NCBI GenBank assembly: GCA_041751875.1
Contig: JBGSIC010000013.1
Location: 124,001-188,000 of the forward strand
Length of the DNA: 64,000 bases
From: JBGSIC01 sp041751875
Lineage (GTDB): Bacteria > Bdellovibrionota > FAC87 > UBA2466 > JACKAF01
Direction of reading: 5' to 3'
The position numbers and the translations under genes are program-made. Each line of letters begins with the position of its first letter. The stretch's first letter is position 1. Of this stretch, positions 1 to 9,401 are shown piece by piece. The notes beneath the pieces were generated by a model. That model saw only the letters and a program-made list of their open reading frames with translations, did not search any database and was not told the DNA's origin.

Positions 1-2
1 AC

Positions 3-923
3 CAAGCGCTCGCGCACTTTGTTTGGGACTTTGCGCATTTCGATGTCCCCCTCATACTATTTTGCTCAGGCGCAAGCCTTTGGGCCATTTCGCTACGCAC
101 GCCGACTGAAATCGGTCGGTTTTGGTTGCAACGCTTTGCCCGGCTCCTCCTTCCCTGGTGGAGTTTTTTGGTCATTTACTACGCCGCTTTCATGGCCATC
201 GAGTTTCATAGAACATCCACTTTGGTTTTCCCGCTGGAACACGCGGTAGGATCATTGGTGTTCTTCGGTTTGCGCGATGGCATTGGTTTCGGATGGTGGA
301 TCGCTCTCATGCTCACGGTGGCGATTGTGTTTCCCTTTCTTCAGCTACTTGATCGCCACGTCAAAAATGCAAGAGTCGGTCTCGCCCTCCTCATCGGCGT
401 GAGTGTGGTTTTCCAGTTCGCACAACCTGGGCACGCAGTTAAGTGGGCAGGAAAATTTCTTTTCTTCCTTCCCTCGCTTTTCTTTTTTTACTTCGGGTTG
501 CACTTTCAAGAGTTCAAAAAGAAATGGAATGCGGTGGGGGTGGCGCTTTTGATGGGCGCTTTATTTATTTTTCAACGCTTTCTACTTTCCACATCGGGTC
601 GTAACCTTGAGCTCATTGCAAATAAGTACCCGCCTAATTTTTACTATTTGAGCTACTGTGTAGCAGGCCTTTTTGCCTTGCTCGCGCTTCACTCCTTTCT
701 GGACTCTCGCTTCGCTCAGAACAAATTAAATCAGTTGTTCCAAAGTGCTTTGCGCTTTCTGAGCATGAATTCCCTGTGGATCTACCTGTGGCATATTGGG
801 CTACTCAAAATAACGGCGTTCTATCGCACTCGGCTTGACCTCAATTGGGTGAGCGAGTTTTTGCTAATCCTGGGGGGGGAGCTGCATGCTAGTCACAGTC
901 CAAAATCGCTTCTTTGCCCGTAG
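3..923 (+). CDS. Acyltransferase-3-like membrane protein, 5' end outside window
   Basis: The reading frame is open from the left edge, so the start lies outside the window. The visible product is a polytopic membrane protein. An FDVPLILFCSG stretch near the edge, a basic RFWLQRFARLL turn and roughly eight hydrophobic segments fit the C-terminal two thirds of the acyltransferase-3 family, which O-acylates surface sugars. The family call rests on topology and these short stretches. The frame ends soon after a run of eight G at 872-879. Removing one G would extend it to a TAA at 985-987 with a basic, proline-rich tail that looks more natural, so the annotated C-terminus is suspect. Confidence 0.6.
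   Translation, partial: QALAHFVWDFAHFDVPLILFCSGASLWAISLRTPTEIGRFWLQRFARLLLPWWSFLVIYYAAFMAIEFHRTSTLVFPLEHAVGSLVFFGLRDGIGFGWWIALMLTVAIVFPFLQLLDRHVKNARVGLALLIGVSVVFQFAQPGHAVKWAGKFLFFLPSLFFFYFGLHFQEFKKKWNAVGVALLMGALFIFQRFLLSTSGRNLELIANKYPPNFYYLSYCVAGLFALLALHSFLDSRFAQNKLNQLFQSALRFLSMNSLWIYLWHIGLLKITAFYRTRLDLNWVSEFLLILGGELHASHSPKSLLCP
872..879 (+). repeat. G8 homopolymer near 3' end of acyltransferase gene
   Basis: Eight consecutive G lie inside the coding region. A change of one base switches between a stop at 921-923 and a stop at 985-987. It could be a slippage tract or a sequencing indel. Confidence 0.7.
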
Positions 924-1073
924 AAAACCTCCGGCGCAAAGGCCTCAGTTGCCCATTGTGCCCGCTTCCTCTTCCCGCGCCGCCTAAGCTACTGACTTTT
1001 CTCACAGTTAACCCCTTAACATCCTAACGATAAACCCCTAATGCGGGCCTTTTTACGCGCCGAATAACAAAGT

Positions 1074-1919
1074 ATGAGTAAGTTTTGGGTCGGTATCTCA
1101 GGTTGGACCTTTCCCGGATGGCGGGGAAAATTCTATCCCAAAGATCTCGTGCAGCGTCGCGAACTGGAGTACGCCAGCCACGTGCTCAGCTCGATTGAAA
1201 TCAACGGCACTTTTTACGCTCTTCAAAGGCCCGCTACCTTTCAAAGCTGGTATGCCGAAACTCCCGAAGATTTTCGATTCGCCGTAAAAGCACCGCAGTT
1301 TATGACTCACATTCTTCGTTTGAAAAATGCCAGTGAGCCGCTCGCGAACTTCATGGCTTCCGGAGTCCTTTGTCTCAAGGAAAAGCTAGGACCGATTCTG
1401 TGGCAGTTTCCCCCGAATGTGATGCTCAAAGATGACCGTTTTGAAATTTTTCTAAAGCAACTTCCCCAAAACTCAAAAGAAGCTTCGCGCCTAGCCAAAA
1501 AGCATGGAAAAAAAGTGGAAGGACGCGCTTTTACGAAAGCGGAAGGCAACTTTCCCGTACGCCATGCTTTTGAGTTTCGTCATAAGAGCTTTCTCAACAA
1601 GGATTTCATGGATCTCATGCGTGCACACAACGTGGCATTCGTGTTTGCCCACGAAGGAGGTAAAAAAGCCCCTTATACCGAAGAGCCCACCGCTGATTTT
1701 GTCTACGCTCGCTTACACGGTGAGGGTTTTAAGAAAGGTTATCCCCAAAAAGAAATTGCTGACTGGGCTAAAAAAGTAAGGCACTGGAACAAAACGGGCC
1801 TAGAAACCTTTGTTTACTTTAGCAACGAGGCCAAGGTGTACTCTCCTGTAGGAGCCATCAAACTCCTTAAAACTCTCGGTATCGAACGGCCGCAACCGAG
1901 TTTGAAAAAAGTGGCTTGA
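1074..1919 (+). CDS. DUF72 (YecE-like) family protein
   Basis: This 281-residue cytoplasmic protein has the marks of the DUF72 family. GISGW lies near residue 8, an EINGTFY block near residue 42, FAVKAP near residue 68, and a YARLHG block in the C-terminal third. DUF72 proteins adopt a TIM-barrel-like fold and their biochemical role is not established. Length is normal for the family. No strong ribosome binding site is visible before the ATG. It appears to be a single-gene unit between the acyltransferase and the ABC exporter. Confidence 0.9.
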   Translation: MSKFWVGISGWTFPGWRGKFYPKDLVQRRELEYASHVLSSIEINGTFYALQRPATFQSWYAETPEDFRFAVKAPQFMTHILRLKNASEPLANFMASGVLCLKEKLGPILWQFPPNVMLKDDRFEIFLKQLPQNSKEASRLAKKHGKKVEGRAFTKAEGNFPVRHAFEFRHKSFLNKDFMDLMRAHNVAFVFAHEGGKKAPYTEEPTADFVYARLHGEGFKKGYPQKEIADWAKKVRHWNKTGLETFVYFSNEAKVYSPVGAIKLLKTLGIERPQPSLKKVA

Positions 1920-1997
1920 TACCACCACGCTGCCGCGTGACCTTCTCCCCAAAAAGCGGTAAAACTCTTCTCACACCGTAGTGTTGAAGAGGTTTGA

Positions 1998-2930
1998 TTG
2001 GCCGCTGAAGCAGTGATTTCCGTCTCGGGACTCCATAAAGTCTATTCGTCTGGGTTCCAAGCTTTAAAAAATGTGAGCCTTGAAATCCGCAAGGGTGAAA
2101 TTTTTGCACTGCTGGGCCCTAACGGCGCCGGTAAAACCACACTCATCAATATAATTTGCGGTATCGTCAATCCCTCCAGCGGCACTGTTAAGGCCGACGG
2201 CCACGACATTATTCAAGACTACCGAGAGGCGCGTTCAAAAATCGGCTTGGTTCCCCAGGAACTGGCGAGCGATATCTTTGAGAAAGTGTGGAACACCGTC
2301 CGATTCTCGCGCGGACTTTTTGGTAAAGCTCCCGATTCGGCTTTTTTGGAAAAGGTCCTTAAAGACCTCTCTCTATGGGATAAGAAGGATTCCAAAATCA
2401 TGGCCCTCTCGGGGGGAATGAAGCGGCGGGTGATGATCGCCAAAGCTCTTTCCCACGACCCGCAAATCTTATTTTTGGATGAGCCCACGGCGGGAGTAGA
2501 CGTCGAACTACGCCGCGATATGTGGGAACTCGTACGTGGACTGCGCAAACGCGGTGTCACCATCATTTTAACGACTCATTATATAGAGGAAGCCGAAGAG
2601 ATGGCCGACCGCATTGGTATCATCCGGCAGGGCGAGATTATTTTGGTCGAAGAAAAGGCCGCGCTGATGAAAAAATTGGGGAAAAAGCAGCTTGTTCTGC
2701 AACTTCAGTCGCCTATTGGAGAGCTGCCCGCTCCTCTCTCGGCTTACCATTTGGAGATATCCGAAGACCGCACGCAGCTTACCTATAACTTTGATTCGCA
2801 GGCCGAACAGACGGGCATCGCTCCCCTGCTCAAGAAGTTGGGTGAGTTGGGAATTGATTTTAAGGATCTCAAAACCCATGAAAGTTCCTTGGAAGATATC
2901 TTTGTGAAGCTAGTGGGGAGACACGCATGA
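1998..2930 (+). CDS. yadG: ABC transporter ATP-binding protein, YadG-like
   Basis: This is the ATPase of an ABC-2 exporter. Walker A (GPNGAGKT) begins near residue 40, the signature LSGGMKRR near 136, and Walker B with DEPTAGVD near 160; an H-loop TTHY follows. About 310 residues with a C-terminal extension matches the YadG/NodI-like branch. The start is TTG at 1998, chosen because GAAGAGG sits five bases upstream. The gene overlaps the permease by ATGA, so the two are translationally coupled. The substrate cannot be read from the sequence. Confidence 0.9.
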   Translation: MAAEAVISVSGLHKVYSSGFQALKNVSLEIRKGEIFALLGPNGAGKTTLINIICGIVNPSSGTVKADGHDIIQDYREARSKIGLVPQELASDIFEKVWNTVRFSRGLFGKAPDSAFLEKVLKDLSLWDKKDSKIMALSGGMKRRVMIAKALSHDPQILFLDEPTAGVDVELRRDMWELVRGLRKRGVTIILTTHYIEEAEEMADRIGIIRQGEIILVEEKAALMKKLGKKQLVLQLQSPIGELPAPLSAYHLEISEDRTQLTYNFDSQAEQTGIAPLLKKLGELGIDFKDLKTHESSLEDIFVKLVGRHA

Positions 2931-3688
2931 ATCTACACGGGGTTCGGGCTATCTACAGTTTTGAGCTGACGCGATTTTTTCGCACCCTCTTTCAAAGCAT
3001 CGCCTCCCCCGTGCTTTCCACCTCTCTTTACTTTATTGTGTTTGGCTCCGCGATTGGCTCCAAAATGGTGGAAATCGAAGGGGTGAGCTACGGGGCTTTT
3101 ATTGTGCCCGGCCTGGTGATGCTTTCTATTCTGACCGAAAGTATCTCCAATGCCTCTTTTGGTATTTATTTTCCGAAGTACTCGGGGACGATTTATGAAG
3201 TTCTCTCGGCTCCCATTTCTGCCCTGGAGATTGTTTTAGGGTATGTGGGAGCGGCGGCCACCAAGTCGGTCATTCTGGGGAGCATCATTCTTCTCACGGC
3301 GCGCGTTTTTGTGGACTACAGTATTTTGCATCCCTTTTGGATGGCAGCGTTTCTGATTCTCACTTCGGTTTCTTTCAGTCTTTTTGGTTTTATCATCGGC
3401 TTGTGGGCGGATGGCTTTGAAAAGCTGCAGGTAATTCCGCTGATGATTATTACGCCGCTAACATTTTTGGGCGGAAGCTTTTATTCGATCAATATGCTGC
3501 CCCCCTTCTGGCAGAAAGTGACGCTGTTTAATCCCGTGGTTTATCTGATCAGCGGGTTTCGGTGGAGTTTTTACGGATTGGCGGACGTGGGAATCGAGGC
3601 GAGCCTTGCGCTCACACTGACTTTCCTTTTTGCCTGCTTAGTGGTCGTATGGATTTTATTTAGAACGGGATATAAAATAAAAGTATAG
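2927..3688 (+). CDS. yadH: ABC-2 type transporter permease, YadH-like
   Basis: A 253-residue inner-membrane permease with six predicted helices. It carries the ABC-2 features FIVPGLVM, TPLTFLGGSFYS, LPPFWQ and NPVVYLISGFRW, which closely resemble what I recall of E. coli YadH. It starts inside the stop of the ATPase gene (ATGA overlap) and should form the exporter with it. The stop is directly followed by the end of the convergent gene, with no room for a terminator between them. Confidence 0.9.
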   Translation: MNLHGVRAIYSFELTRFFRTLFQSIASPVLSTSLYFIVFGSAIGSKMVEIEGVSYGAFIVPGLVMLSILTESISNASFGIYFPKYSGTIYEVLSAPISALEIVLGYVGAAATKSVILGSIILLTARVFVDYSILHPFWMAAFLILTSVSFSLFGFIIGLWADGFEKLQVIPLMIITPLTFLGGSFYSINMLPPFWQKVTLFNPVVYLISGFRWSFYGLADVGIEASLALTLTFLFACLVVVWILFRTGYKIKV

Positions 3689-4514
3689 CTAAGGCCTCGT
3701 CGTCGTATGGGGGATCTCCATCACGCCACGGTTTTTCTCATCTTTGCTACCGCCCCCAGTTATGTAGGAATAGGAGGAAAACACGTCACAGGCCTCCAAC
3801 GGAAGAACCTTTCCCCTTCTCGTATAGGTTCCTGCCAAGCAGCGCTCGTAGTCGCCGCGCAGGTTCCCAAAAAACTGCGGAGCAAAAGTAAGAAGAATCG
3901 TTTCTCCATCTGAAATCTCAATCGCCTTACCACGTCTGCCTTCGCCTACGTTGAAGTAGATGGTCGAACGCCGATTCCTTGAAGTATCACTTTCCGCAAA
4001 AGCACGCAGCCGGAGTGTGAAACCGTCGGCATAATCAAACCTCAAAAACACTTCCCCGGTTTCTAAACACTAAATCCGTTTTGAGATAGGTCTTATTAGG
4101 ATCAACGCTTAGACTTCCTTCATCGATTGAAAAGGCCTCACTTCCGCTGGAAAGCCATTTTCCAACCAACACTTTTCTTGCTTTCACGGTTTCGGACTCC
4201 GGAAAGAAGATGAGTTCGTAGGGGAACATGCGCCAGGCGATGATACCGGCTTTTTCAAAGTCATCCTGAAATTTCAGCCTGAAATTTAGATAACTGATGT
4301 CATTAACTTTCGGGTCGGTTGAATGCGTCGTGGTGATCAAATCGACGCTGGAACTCAGCAGTTTACTGTCGGCCACAGGAAGGGGACGCCTGTCTTGCGT
4401 GTTAATGTTGTCGCGAAGTCCGCCCGCACTAAAATCAGAACAACGAGTAGAAGCAAAAAGAATAAGGAAAGAGACGAGAAGTGGGTAAAGAATTCTTAAG
4501 CGGCTTACGTACAT
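3689..4514 (-). pseudogene. Secreted protein of unknown function, interrupted by one-base frameshift
   Basis: Two adjacent reading frames on this strand look like one gene. The 5' part (from ATG 4514) has an N-terminal hydrophobic segment with a Cys near residue 25 and runs to a stop at 4035. The 3' part continues from about 4051 in another frame to 3689. Losing one G from the CCGGGG run near 4055 joins ...FRNRE to VFLRFDYADGF, giving about 270 residues without a break. It may be a sequencing error or a recent mutation. I do not recognise the family; a lipoprotein is possible but the lipobox (ASTRC) is poor. Confidence 0.6.
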
Positions 4515-4627
4515 CTCCAATAGGATAGCAGTTCCCGCTGCCTACCTTCAATAACACCAGGCTACCCTCTTAGAATGATTGGAAGAACAATTGTGTCTGT
4601 CAGTTTTTTAGGCAGTAGGTGTTGTGC

Positions 4628-5056
4628 CTAGGGATTTTCCGTTCCAAAACGCCCCGTGAAACAAATTTTCACAAAAAAGTAGCTTAAAAGGCCCACTGGT
4701 CCGAACAACAACGTGAGAAGGAGAAGAGGAAAAACCCACCGGTGGGCGATGTGCTCCACTTGAGCGTCGCGGCAGATCCAGCGTCCAATCCACAGATCCC
4801 CAATCACAAAGTGTGTCCAGCCTCCCAAGGCTCCACCGGGAGTGGAAAGCATCTGCCCGACACTCTCCAGCGTAGGTTTCAGAATGACTGGCATGACCTG
4901 CGAAAGAGCGGGAATCAGATTCACCAAAAACAAGACCGCCGCAAGAGCAACAAAGATATCGATGGCGCGGTTCACCCACCGCTTACGCGGCAGGAACAAA
5001 AGACCAAACCAGAGGGGCATAATAAGTAGATTGATGGCGTTGAAAGCAAAGGTGCT
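4628..5056 (-). CDS. ABA4-like (DUF4281) membrane protein
   Basis: A 142-residue protein with four hydrophobic segments. The pattern HFVIGDLWIGRWI, followed by an Arg-Asp pair, an AHRW turn and LLFGPVGLLSYF, is diagnostic for the ABA4-like family. This family is named after a plant carotenoid-pathway protein; its bacterial role is unknown. The ATG at 5056 is preferred because GGAG lies nine bases upstream. An in-frame start at 5095 would add 13 residues without a clear ribosome site. No carotenoid genes are nearby. Confidence 0.85.
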   Translation of the reverse strand, partial: STFAFNAINLLIMPLWFGLLFLPRKRWVNRAIDIFVALAAVLFLVNLIPALSQVMPVILKPTLESVGQMLSTPGGALGGWTHFVIGDLWIGRWICRDAQVEHIAHRWVFPLLLLTLLFGPVGLLSYFFVKICFTGRFGTENP

Positions 5057-5144
5057 CATGCAAGGTGTCTCCAAAGGAGTGTAACGAGTAATCATTCTAG
5101 CTCAAGCTAGGATGAAAACCAACGTGCGATGCCGGAATCACGCT

Positions 5145-5161
5145 TTGGAAGCGGATTTGCG
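5145..5161 (+). promoter_or_regulatory. Weak sigma-54-like -24/-12 element upstream of DUF899 gene
   Basis: TTGGAA and TTGCG are correctly spaced, with ten bases between GG (5147) and GC (5159). The -24 box has A where C is usual. The element is 62 bases before the DUF899 ATG. No GGGAC element is found at the distances seen elsewhere. Confidence 0.35.
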
Positions 5162-5222
5162 GGAGCTTGCGTGATGGGAGGCAGCTGGATACAACTCTGT
5201 CACTTACTGGAAAGGATTACCC

Positions 5223-5954
5223 ATGGACCCAAAAATTGTAACTCACTCTGACTGGCAAAACGCTCAAGTGGCGTTTCTGGAAAAGGAGAAAGCGTTTACA
5301 CACCAGAGAGATGCCCTGGCAAAGCAGAGACAGGAACTCCCGTGGACACTGGTGGAGAAACCATACGAGTTTGAAGGCTCCAACGGAAAGCTTTCGTTCG
5401 CAGACTTGTTCAACGGGAAGTCACAGCTTTTCCTACAGCATTTTATGTTTGGCCCCGATTGGAAGGAAGGTTGCGACGGTTGCTCGTTTCAAGCCGATCA
5501 TGTGAACGCGGCGCTACCTCATCTCAAACAACGCGACATGCATTTTGTTGCAGTATCGCGCGCTCCTATCGCAAAAATAGAGGCGTACAAGAAACGGATG
5601 AACTGGCAATTCGATTGGGTGTCTTCGGCAGAGAGTGATTTTAATTTCGATTTCCAGGTCTCCTTCACGGAGAAGGACAAAGAAGCGAACAAGGTTTTCT
5701 ATAACTTCCGGGAAGACACGTACCAGGGCGAAGAACTTCCCGGAAATAGTGTGTTTTACAAAGACAATGCGGGGAAAATTTTTCGTACTTTTTCCTCGTA
5801 TGGTCGTGGATGCGAAATGCTCATTACGACTTATATGGTGCTCGATCTCCTTCCCAAAGGCCGAGACGAAGGGGGTTATAAAGTTCATCCGATGGAATGG
5901 ATCCGACGGCACGATGAATACGAGTCAGAAAAGAAAACAAAGAGCTGCCACTAG
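5223..5954 (+). CDS. DUF899 family thioredoxin-fold protein
   Basis: This 243-residue cytoplasmic protein shows the DUF899 hallmarks: a RDALAKQRQELPW block near residue 27, then FGPDWKEGCDGCS with W80, C84 and C87 where a thioredoxin fold carries its redox cysteines, and a C-terminal block ending near VHPMEWIRRHDEY. The family is thioredoxin-like and often annotated only as DUF899. AAAGGATT precedes the ATG at normal distance. It is a single-gene unit that converges on the next gene with three bases between stops. Confidence 0.9.
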   Translation: MDPKIVTHSDWQNAQVAFLEKEKAFTHQRDALAKQRQELPWTLVEKPYEFEGSNGKLSFADLFNGKSQLFLQHFMFGPDWKEGCDGCSFQADHVNAALPHLKQRDMHFVAVSRAPIAKIEAYKKRMNWQFDWVSSAESDFNFDFQVSFTEKDKEANKVFYNFREDTYQGEELPGNSVFYKDNAGKIFRTFSSYGRGCEMLITTYMVLDLLPKGRDEGGYKVHPMEWIRRHDEYESEKKTKSCH

Positions 5955-5957
5955 CTC

Positions 5958-7127
5958 TTACTGATTCTCAATAAACTCCATGAGAAGTTCTCGGCGGGTT
6001 TTTGCGTCCCGGTCGGGATGATTCATTGTCCACAGGTCAAATACCAGGAAGAGTCGACGATAAATTCCGTGCGAATCGCTATGGCGGGGACTATCAAAAC
6101 GGTTAAGTAAGCTAAAAAATGCCTCACGATCCGTCGGGGGACGGTAACTCGATTCCCACTGCGGGAGAGCCTGCAAAAAAAGTTGATCTTTGTTGGCTGC
6201 TTCCATGTGGTCCCAAAGTTTTGCTTTCCAGTCCAAACCTTCTCTTTCCCAAGCTTCAGAAATCACCACACCCACAATTTCTTTTTCACGGTTTTCTAAC
6301 GTCTCCTTCGAGTCGCTATCATAAAGAAAATGGCTGCGTTTAAACGGAGTGCCGGGCTTTTCCTCCAACCACGAAGCATTCAGACTTTCCCACCCCGCTT
6401 GCCAGTCGGCACCTTTCAGAAAGCGGTCTCCACCGCTGACAAGATTATCCTTCAGATTCGGATCGCGAAGGAACGCCTGGTACTCGGCCTCAAATAAAGC
6501 AGCGGTAAGCGTATCGATTCGACCGCGGTTAAGAACGAGAAGTGGGTTGATTTCCCCGTACCACGTAAAGGTTTTGTTTGCGTGCCCGTAACGCCCCTGA
6601 AAGGCGATAAAGTCTTCGTCATTCTCTAAGGGGATCCCCTTCGCGAGACTTTCCGCATCGGGGTGTCTATCCACCATGAACTTAAGCGAGCGGCGAAAGT
6701 CCGCGGGCCTAGGATCAAACTCTCGGTGGGACATATCATTGCGGGTCATCGCAAAAACGCGTTTAATGCGGGCCTGAACATAAAAATACTCTGCTCGAAC
6801 ATCAAGGTCTTCAAGCTCCTTGTCGCTAAATTCATCGCCCCCGCGAAAGTACACGCCGCCCGTGTTCTGTTCTTTGTAGGCCATTTCCTGACGTTCGTAG
6901 CTAATGGGGGACAGCAACACGGCTGCTGTGGTGGGGAGACCAAAAACCAAGGAGAAGAGAGAGAGACGGAACCGTGATTTTTTGGGCGTTTGCACCACGG
7001 ATGCGTTTGAATTGGTCGCAATTGCCTCTCGGCATTGATGATGGCGGTCAAAGGGCGGTGGTTCAATTGCAGGCGCCAACTGGGGAACTGCCGCGACCAA
7101 CAGACTGAAAAACACTAGCTTTCGCAT
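5958..7127 (-). CDS. Secreted or membrane-anchored protein, unknown family
   Basis: A 389-residue protein from the ATG at 7127. An in-frame upstream start at 7169 would put 14 Arg/Cys-rich residues before the signal peptide and is unlikely. The N-terminus (MRKLVFFSLLVAAVP, then LAPAIEPP) is a signal peptide. A second hydrophobic stretch follows near residue 60. The remainder is hydrophilic, rich in charged residues and tryptophan, and looks helical. I recognise no motif. It is alone between the DUF899 gene and the divergent CHAD gene. Confidence 0.7.
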   Translation of the reverse strand: MRKLVFFSLLVAAVPQLAPAIEPPPFDRHHQCREAIATNSNASVVQTPKKSRFRLSLFSLVFGLPTTAAVLLSPISYERQEMAYKEQNTGGVYFRGGDEFSDKELEDLDVRAEYFYVQARIKRVFAMTRNDMSHREFDPRPADFRRSLKFMVDRHPDAESLAKGIPLENDEDFIAFQGRYGHANKTFTWYGEINPLLVLNRGRIDTLTAALFEAEYQAFLRDPNLKDNLVSGGDRFLKGADWQAGWESLNASWLEEKPGTPFKRSHFLYDSDSKETLENREKEIVGVVISEAWEREGLDWKAKLWDHMEAANKDQLFLQALPQWESSYRPPTDREAFFSLLNRFDSPRHSDSHGIYRRLFLVFDLWTMNHPDRDAKTRRELLMEFIENQ

Positions 7128-7256
7128 GGCGGAAGCTCTACCACGGAGCCCCAAACGGGAGCAACACAAGGGGAAGAAAGAGCATCCCCCTTAACTTCTC
7201 GGACAAGTTTAGCAACATAAACTCAAGTACTTAAGCCTCAGGTGGCCTAATTTCTT

Positions 7257-8042
7257 TTGCCAAGTCCCCTGTTCAAGCTGCCTTCGGAGCGGTATAGAAA
7301 ACTCATGGCGATTGTTAAATCTATCCAGAAGCGAGCTGAGAAGTTTGAAGGACTCGCCAAGGCTACCCACCGCCTTCCCTCTGTCGAAAATGTGCATGAC
7401 TTGCGTATTCTGACACGAAAGTTGCGCAGCGATCTCTGGGTCGTGCCCAAAAACAAACGGACCGAGGCAATGCGTGCCGCTCGCAAAGAACTCAAGGCTT
7501 TGGGAGATGTGCTAGGAAATCAACGCATGTACGATGTCGCTATCGCGGATGCTCACCGCTACCACCGCAAATCGGCGCGGCTTTACAAAGCGCTCCTTCC
7601 TGCACAGAACAAAGTTCGCCTGTTCTTGGAGAAGAAACATCGGCGCCGCATTGTTAAAACTCTCAAGGCGGCATGCAAAGACTTCTCCGAAGTAGCCCCT
7701 GAAGTGTTTGCCCCTCGACTGGAGTTATTACGAAAGCGTATCGAAAGAGCCAAAAAGAGTATTTTGCGTTCAGCCCAATCCAAGCACCGACTACGCGTCG
7801 ATGTTAAAAAGGCACGCTATCTCTTGGAGGATTTGGATCGTAAAACGCCCGCCCTTAAAGTCTTTCAGGACAAACTCGGGGAGTGGCATGATCTCGTTGT
7901 TCTTTCCGAGCTCTCAGGACATCCCAAGGAGTTGGACGAAAAGGGAGAAGTACTCTGGAAAAAATCCGCGCGCTCTTTGAAACCTGCTTTAGCTCAAGCC
8001 TCACGTGCTCTCCATTTGGCTGCGCGTGATTGTGCCGCTTAG
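7257..8042 (+). CDS. CHAD domain protein
   Basis: A 261-residue helical protein. VHDLRILTRKLRS near residue 46 and LGDVLGNQRMYDVA near residue 82 are the conserved blocks of the CHAD domain, whose basic helices bind inorganic polyphosphate. The many Arg and Lys residues fit this. It has no CYTH triphosphate tunnel partner in the window. The start TTG at 7257 follows AGGTGG at 12 bases; an ATG at 7305 is possible but has a poorer site. The stop overlaps the convergent DUF4010 gene by TTAG. Confidence 0.85.
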   Translation: MPSPLFKLPSERYRKLMAIVKSIQKRAEKFEGLAKATHRLPSVENVHDLRILTRKLRSDLWVVPKNKRTEAMRAARKELKALGDVLGNQRMYDVAIADAHRYHRKSARLYKALLPAQNKVRLFLEKKHRRRIVKTLKAACKDFSEVAPEVFAPRLELLRKRIERAKKSILRSAQSKHRLRVDVKKARYLLEDLDRKTPALKVFQDKLGEWHDLVVLSELSGHPKELDEKGEVLWKKSARSLKPALAQASRALHLAARDCAA

Positions 8043-9277
8043 AAGATTAAAATTAGAGCCACGCCTGCCGCGATACATAAGCCAAATATTCCCCCTACAC
8101 GAGCCAACAAGGGGCGGGTTCCCACTATCGCGACGATTCCCGTTTTAAAGGCTAAGTTGGAAAGTGCGGCGATTAAGATCATGTCGGTTCCCTGCCCAGG
8201 AAGAAGTTGGTCATCCTTGACCAAATTAGCAGTGGAAAGCGTGATGGCGTCTACGTCCGTTAGCCCTGAAATCGCTGCCACCCAATAAAGCGATTCAGAG
8301 CCGCCGTACTTTTTGGCCGCCGCAATCGCAATCACGACAATCGCGTAAGTTAGCCCAAAGAGCAGTGCCGAGCGCACATCCGCTGGCTTACCATTTGAGG
8401 AAACCTCCTTGTGATCCTTGCGGGTAAACTTATAAGAGAGGAAACAAAGCACCAGTGAAAAGCAAAAAAGTGCCGCAAGCGGCGCGGCCGTGTTTTTCAA
8501 TAAAGCTGGTGAAACTGCCGCAAGCTCAATCGCCACGCGTAGGTAAACAACTGTAGAAGCCACCAGAATGATAGTGGTGGAGCGAGCCGTCCACTTGGGA
8601 TCTGTTTTTACTGCACGAGAAAAACTCATTGTAGCCGCGGTACTCGAAACCATGCCGCTCAGGATGCCTGTGGAAAAGGTGCCCACCGTTGATCCCACAA
8701 ACTTTGAGATGATGTAGCCAACAAGATTTAAACCCACAATGAACACAACGGTGAGCCAAATTTCTTTAGGGTTAAGCACCTGGAAGGGGCCGTACGCTCT
8801 GTCAGGGAGGATGGGCAAAATAATAAAAGCCAACAGCGCAAACCGCATGATCGCTTTCATTTCATCATTGCCCAAGCGATTCACAAACCCATGCAACTCG
8901 GGTTTAAATTGCAGCACAACCGCCACAAACCCCGCTATGGCAACCGCAACGAGGGAGGGCCCCGACACGAGATAAGCGCCTATGCCAAACATAATCAGCA
9001 TCGCGACTTCCGTTGTGATCCCCGTCCTCACCTCCCCCTCTTTCATGGAAGAGAGATTGCTGATCAGAATAAGCACAATGATACCCACCACGCCGGCAAT
9101 CAAAATTCCCGCGCCATAATCCTTGGAAAGTAACCCGAAGAGCGCCCCGGACAAGGTAATGAGGGGAAAGGTGCGCAGTCCCGCGATTTGAGATGCCGCT
9201 TTCTCCCGCTGCAACCCCACCAAGGATCCCAAAAGGAGAGCGAGACCTAGTTTCTCAAAAATAAAATAAACACTCAT
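8039..9277 (-). CDS. MgtC/SapB and DUF4010 domain membrane protein
   Basis: This 412-residue protein has about a dozen hydrophobic segments. The N-terminal part carries the MgtC/SapB pattern (GSLVGLQREK and an AGLRTF turn). The C-terminal half matches DUF4010, including SGMVSSTAATMSFSRAVK and a SGLTDVDAITLS block. Full-length proteins of this type are conserved but not functionally defined; magnesium or envelope homeostasis is a guess from MgtC. A sigma-54-type promoter lies 32 bases upstream, back to back with one for the phosphoribosyltransferase gene. Confidence 0.9.
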   Translation of the reverse strand: MSVYFIFEKLGLALLLGSLVGLQREKAASQIAGLRTFPLITLSGALFGLLSKDYGAGILIAGVVGIIVLILISNLSSMKEGEVRTGITTEVAMLIMFGIGAYLVSGPSLVAVAIAGFVAVVLQFKPELHGFVNRLGNDEMKAIMRFALLAFIILPILPDRAYGPFQVLNPKEIWLTVVFIVGLNLVGYIISKFVGSTVGTFSTGILSGMVSSTAATMSFSRAVKTDPKWTARSTTIILVASTVVYLRVAIELAAVSPALLKNTAAPLAALFCFSLVLCFLSYKFTRKDHKEVSSNGKPADVRSALLFGLTYAIVVIAIAAAKKYGGSESLYWVAAISGLTDVDAITLSTANLVKDDQLLPGQGTDMILIAALSNLAFKTGIVAIVGTRPLLARVGGIFGLCIAAGVALILIF

Positions 9278-9307
9278 AAACCCTGCACTTCATCAGACGG
9301 TTTAATT

Positions 9308-9323
9308 TGCACTCACCATGCCA
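9308..9323 (-). promoter_or_regulatory. Sigma-54 -24/-12 promoter of DUF4010 gene
   Basis: On the minus strand TGGCAT (GG at 9321-9322) is followed after ten bases by GC at 9309-9310 (GTGCA). Predicted transcription starts near 9297, 20 bases before the ATG. It diverges from the promoter at 9450. Confidence 0.65.
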
Positions 9324-9384
9324 CATTCTCCTTTCATGAACGAAAAATAGACGCCCTCCGCAGGCAGGATCCAAGCTCAGGTGT

Positions 9385-9401
9385 ATCGTTTTCGTAACGA
9401 T
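9385..9401. promoter_or_regulatory. Inverted repeat ATCGTT-N5-AACGAT between divergent sigma-54 promoters
   Basis: A perfect 6-bp inverted repeat with a five-base spacer lies about 58 bp from one -24 element and 72 bp from the other. It is a good candidate for a shared activator site. Confidence 0.5.

Noticed and set aside
4608..4979. 123-codon frame within the ABA4-like gene
   Set aside because: Shadow frame on the same strand; the DUF4281 frame explains the region.
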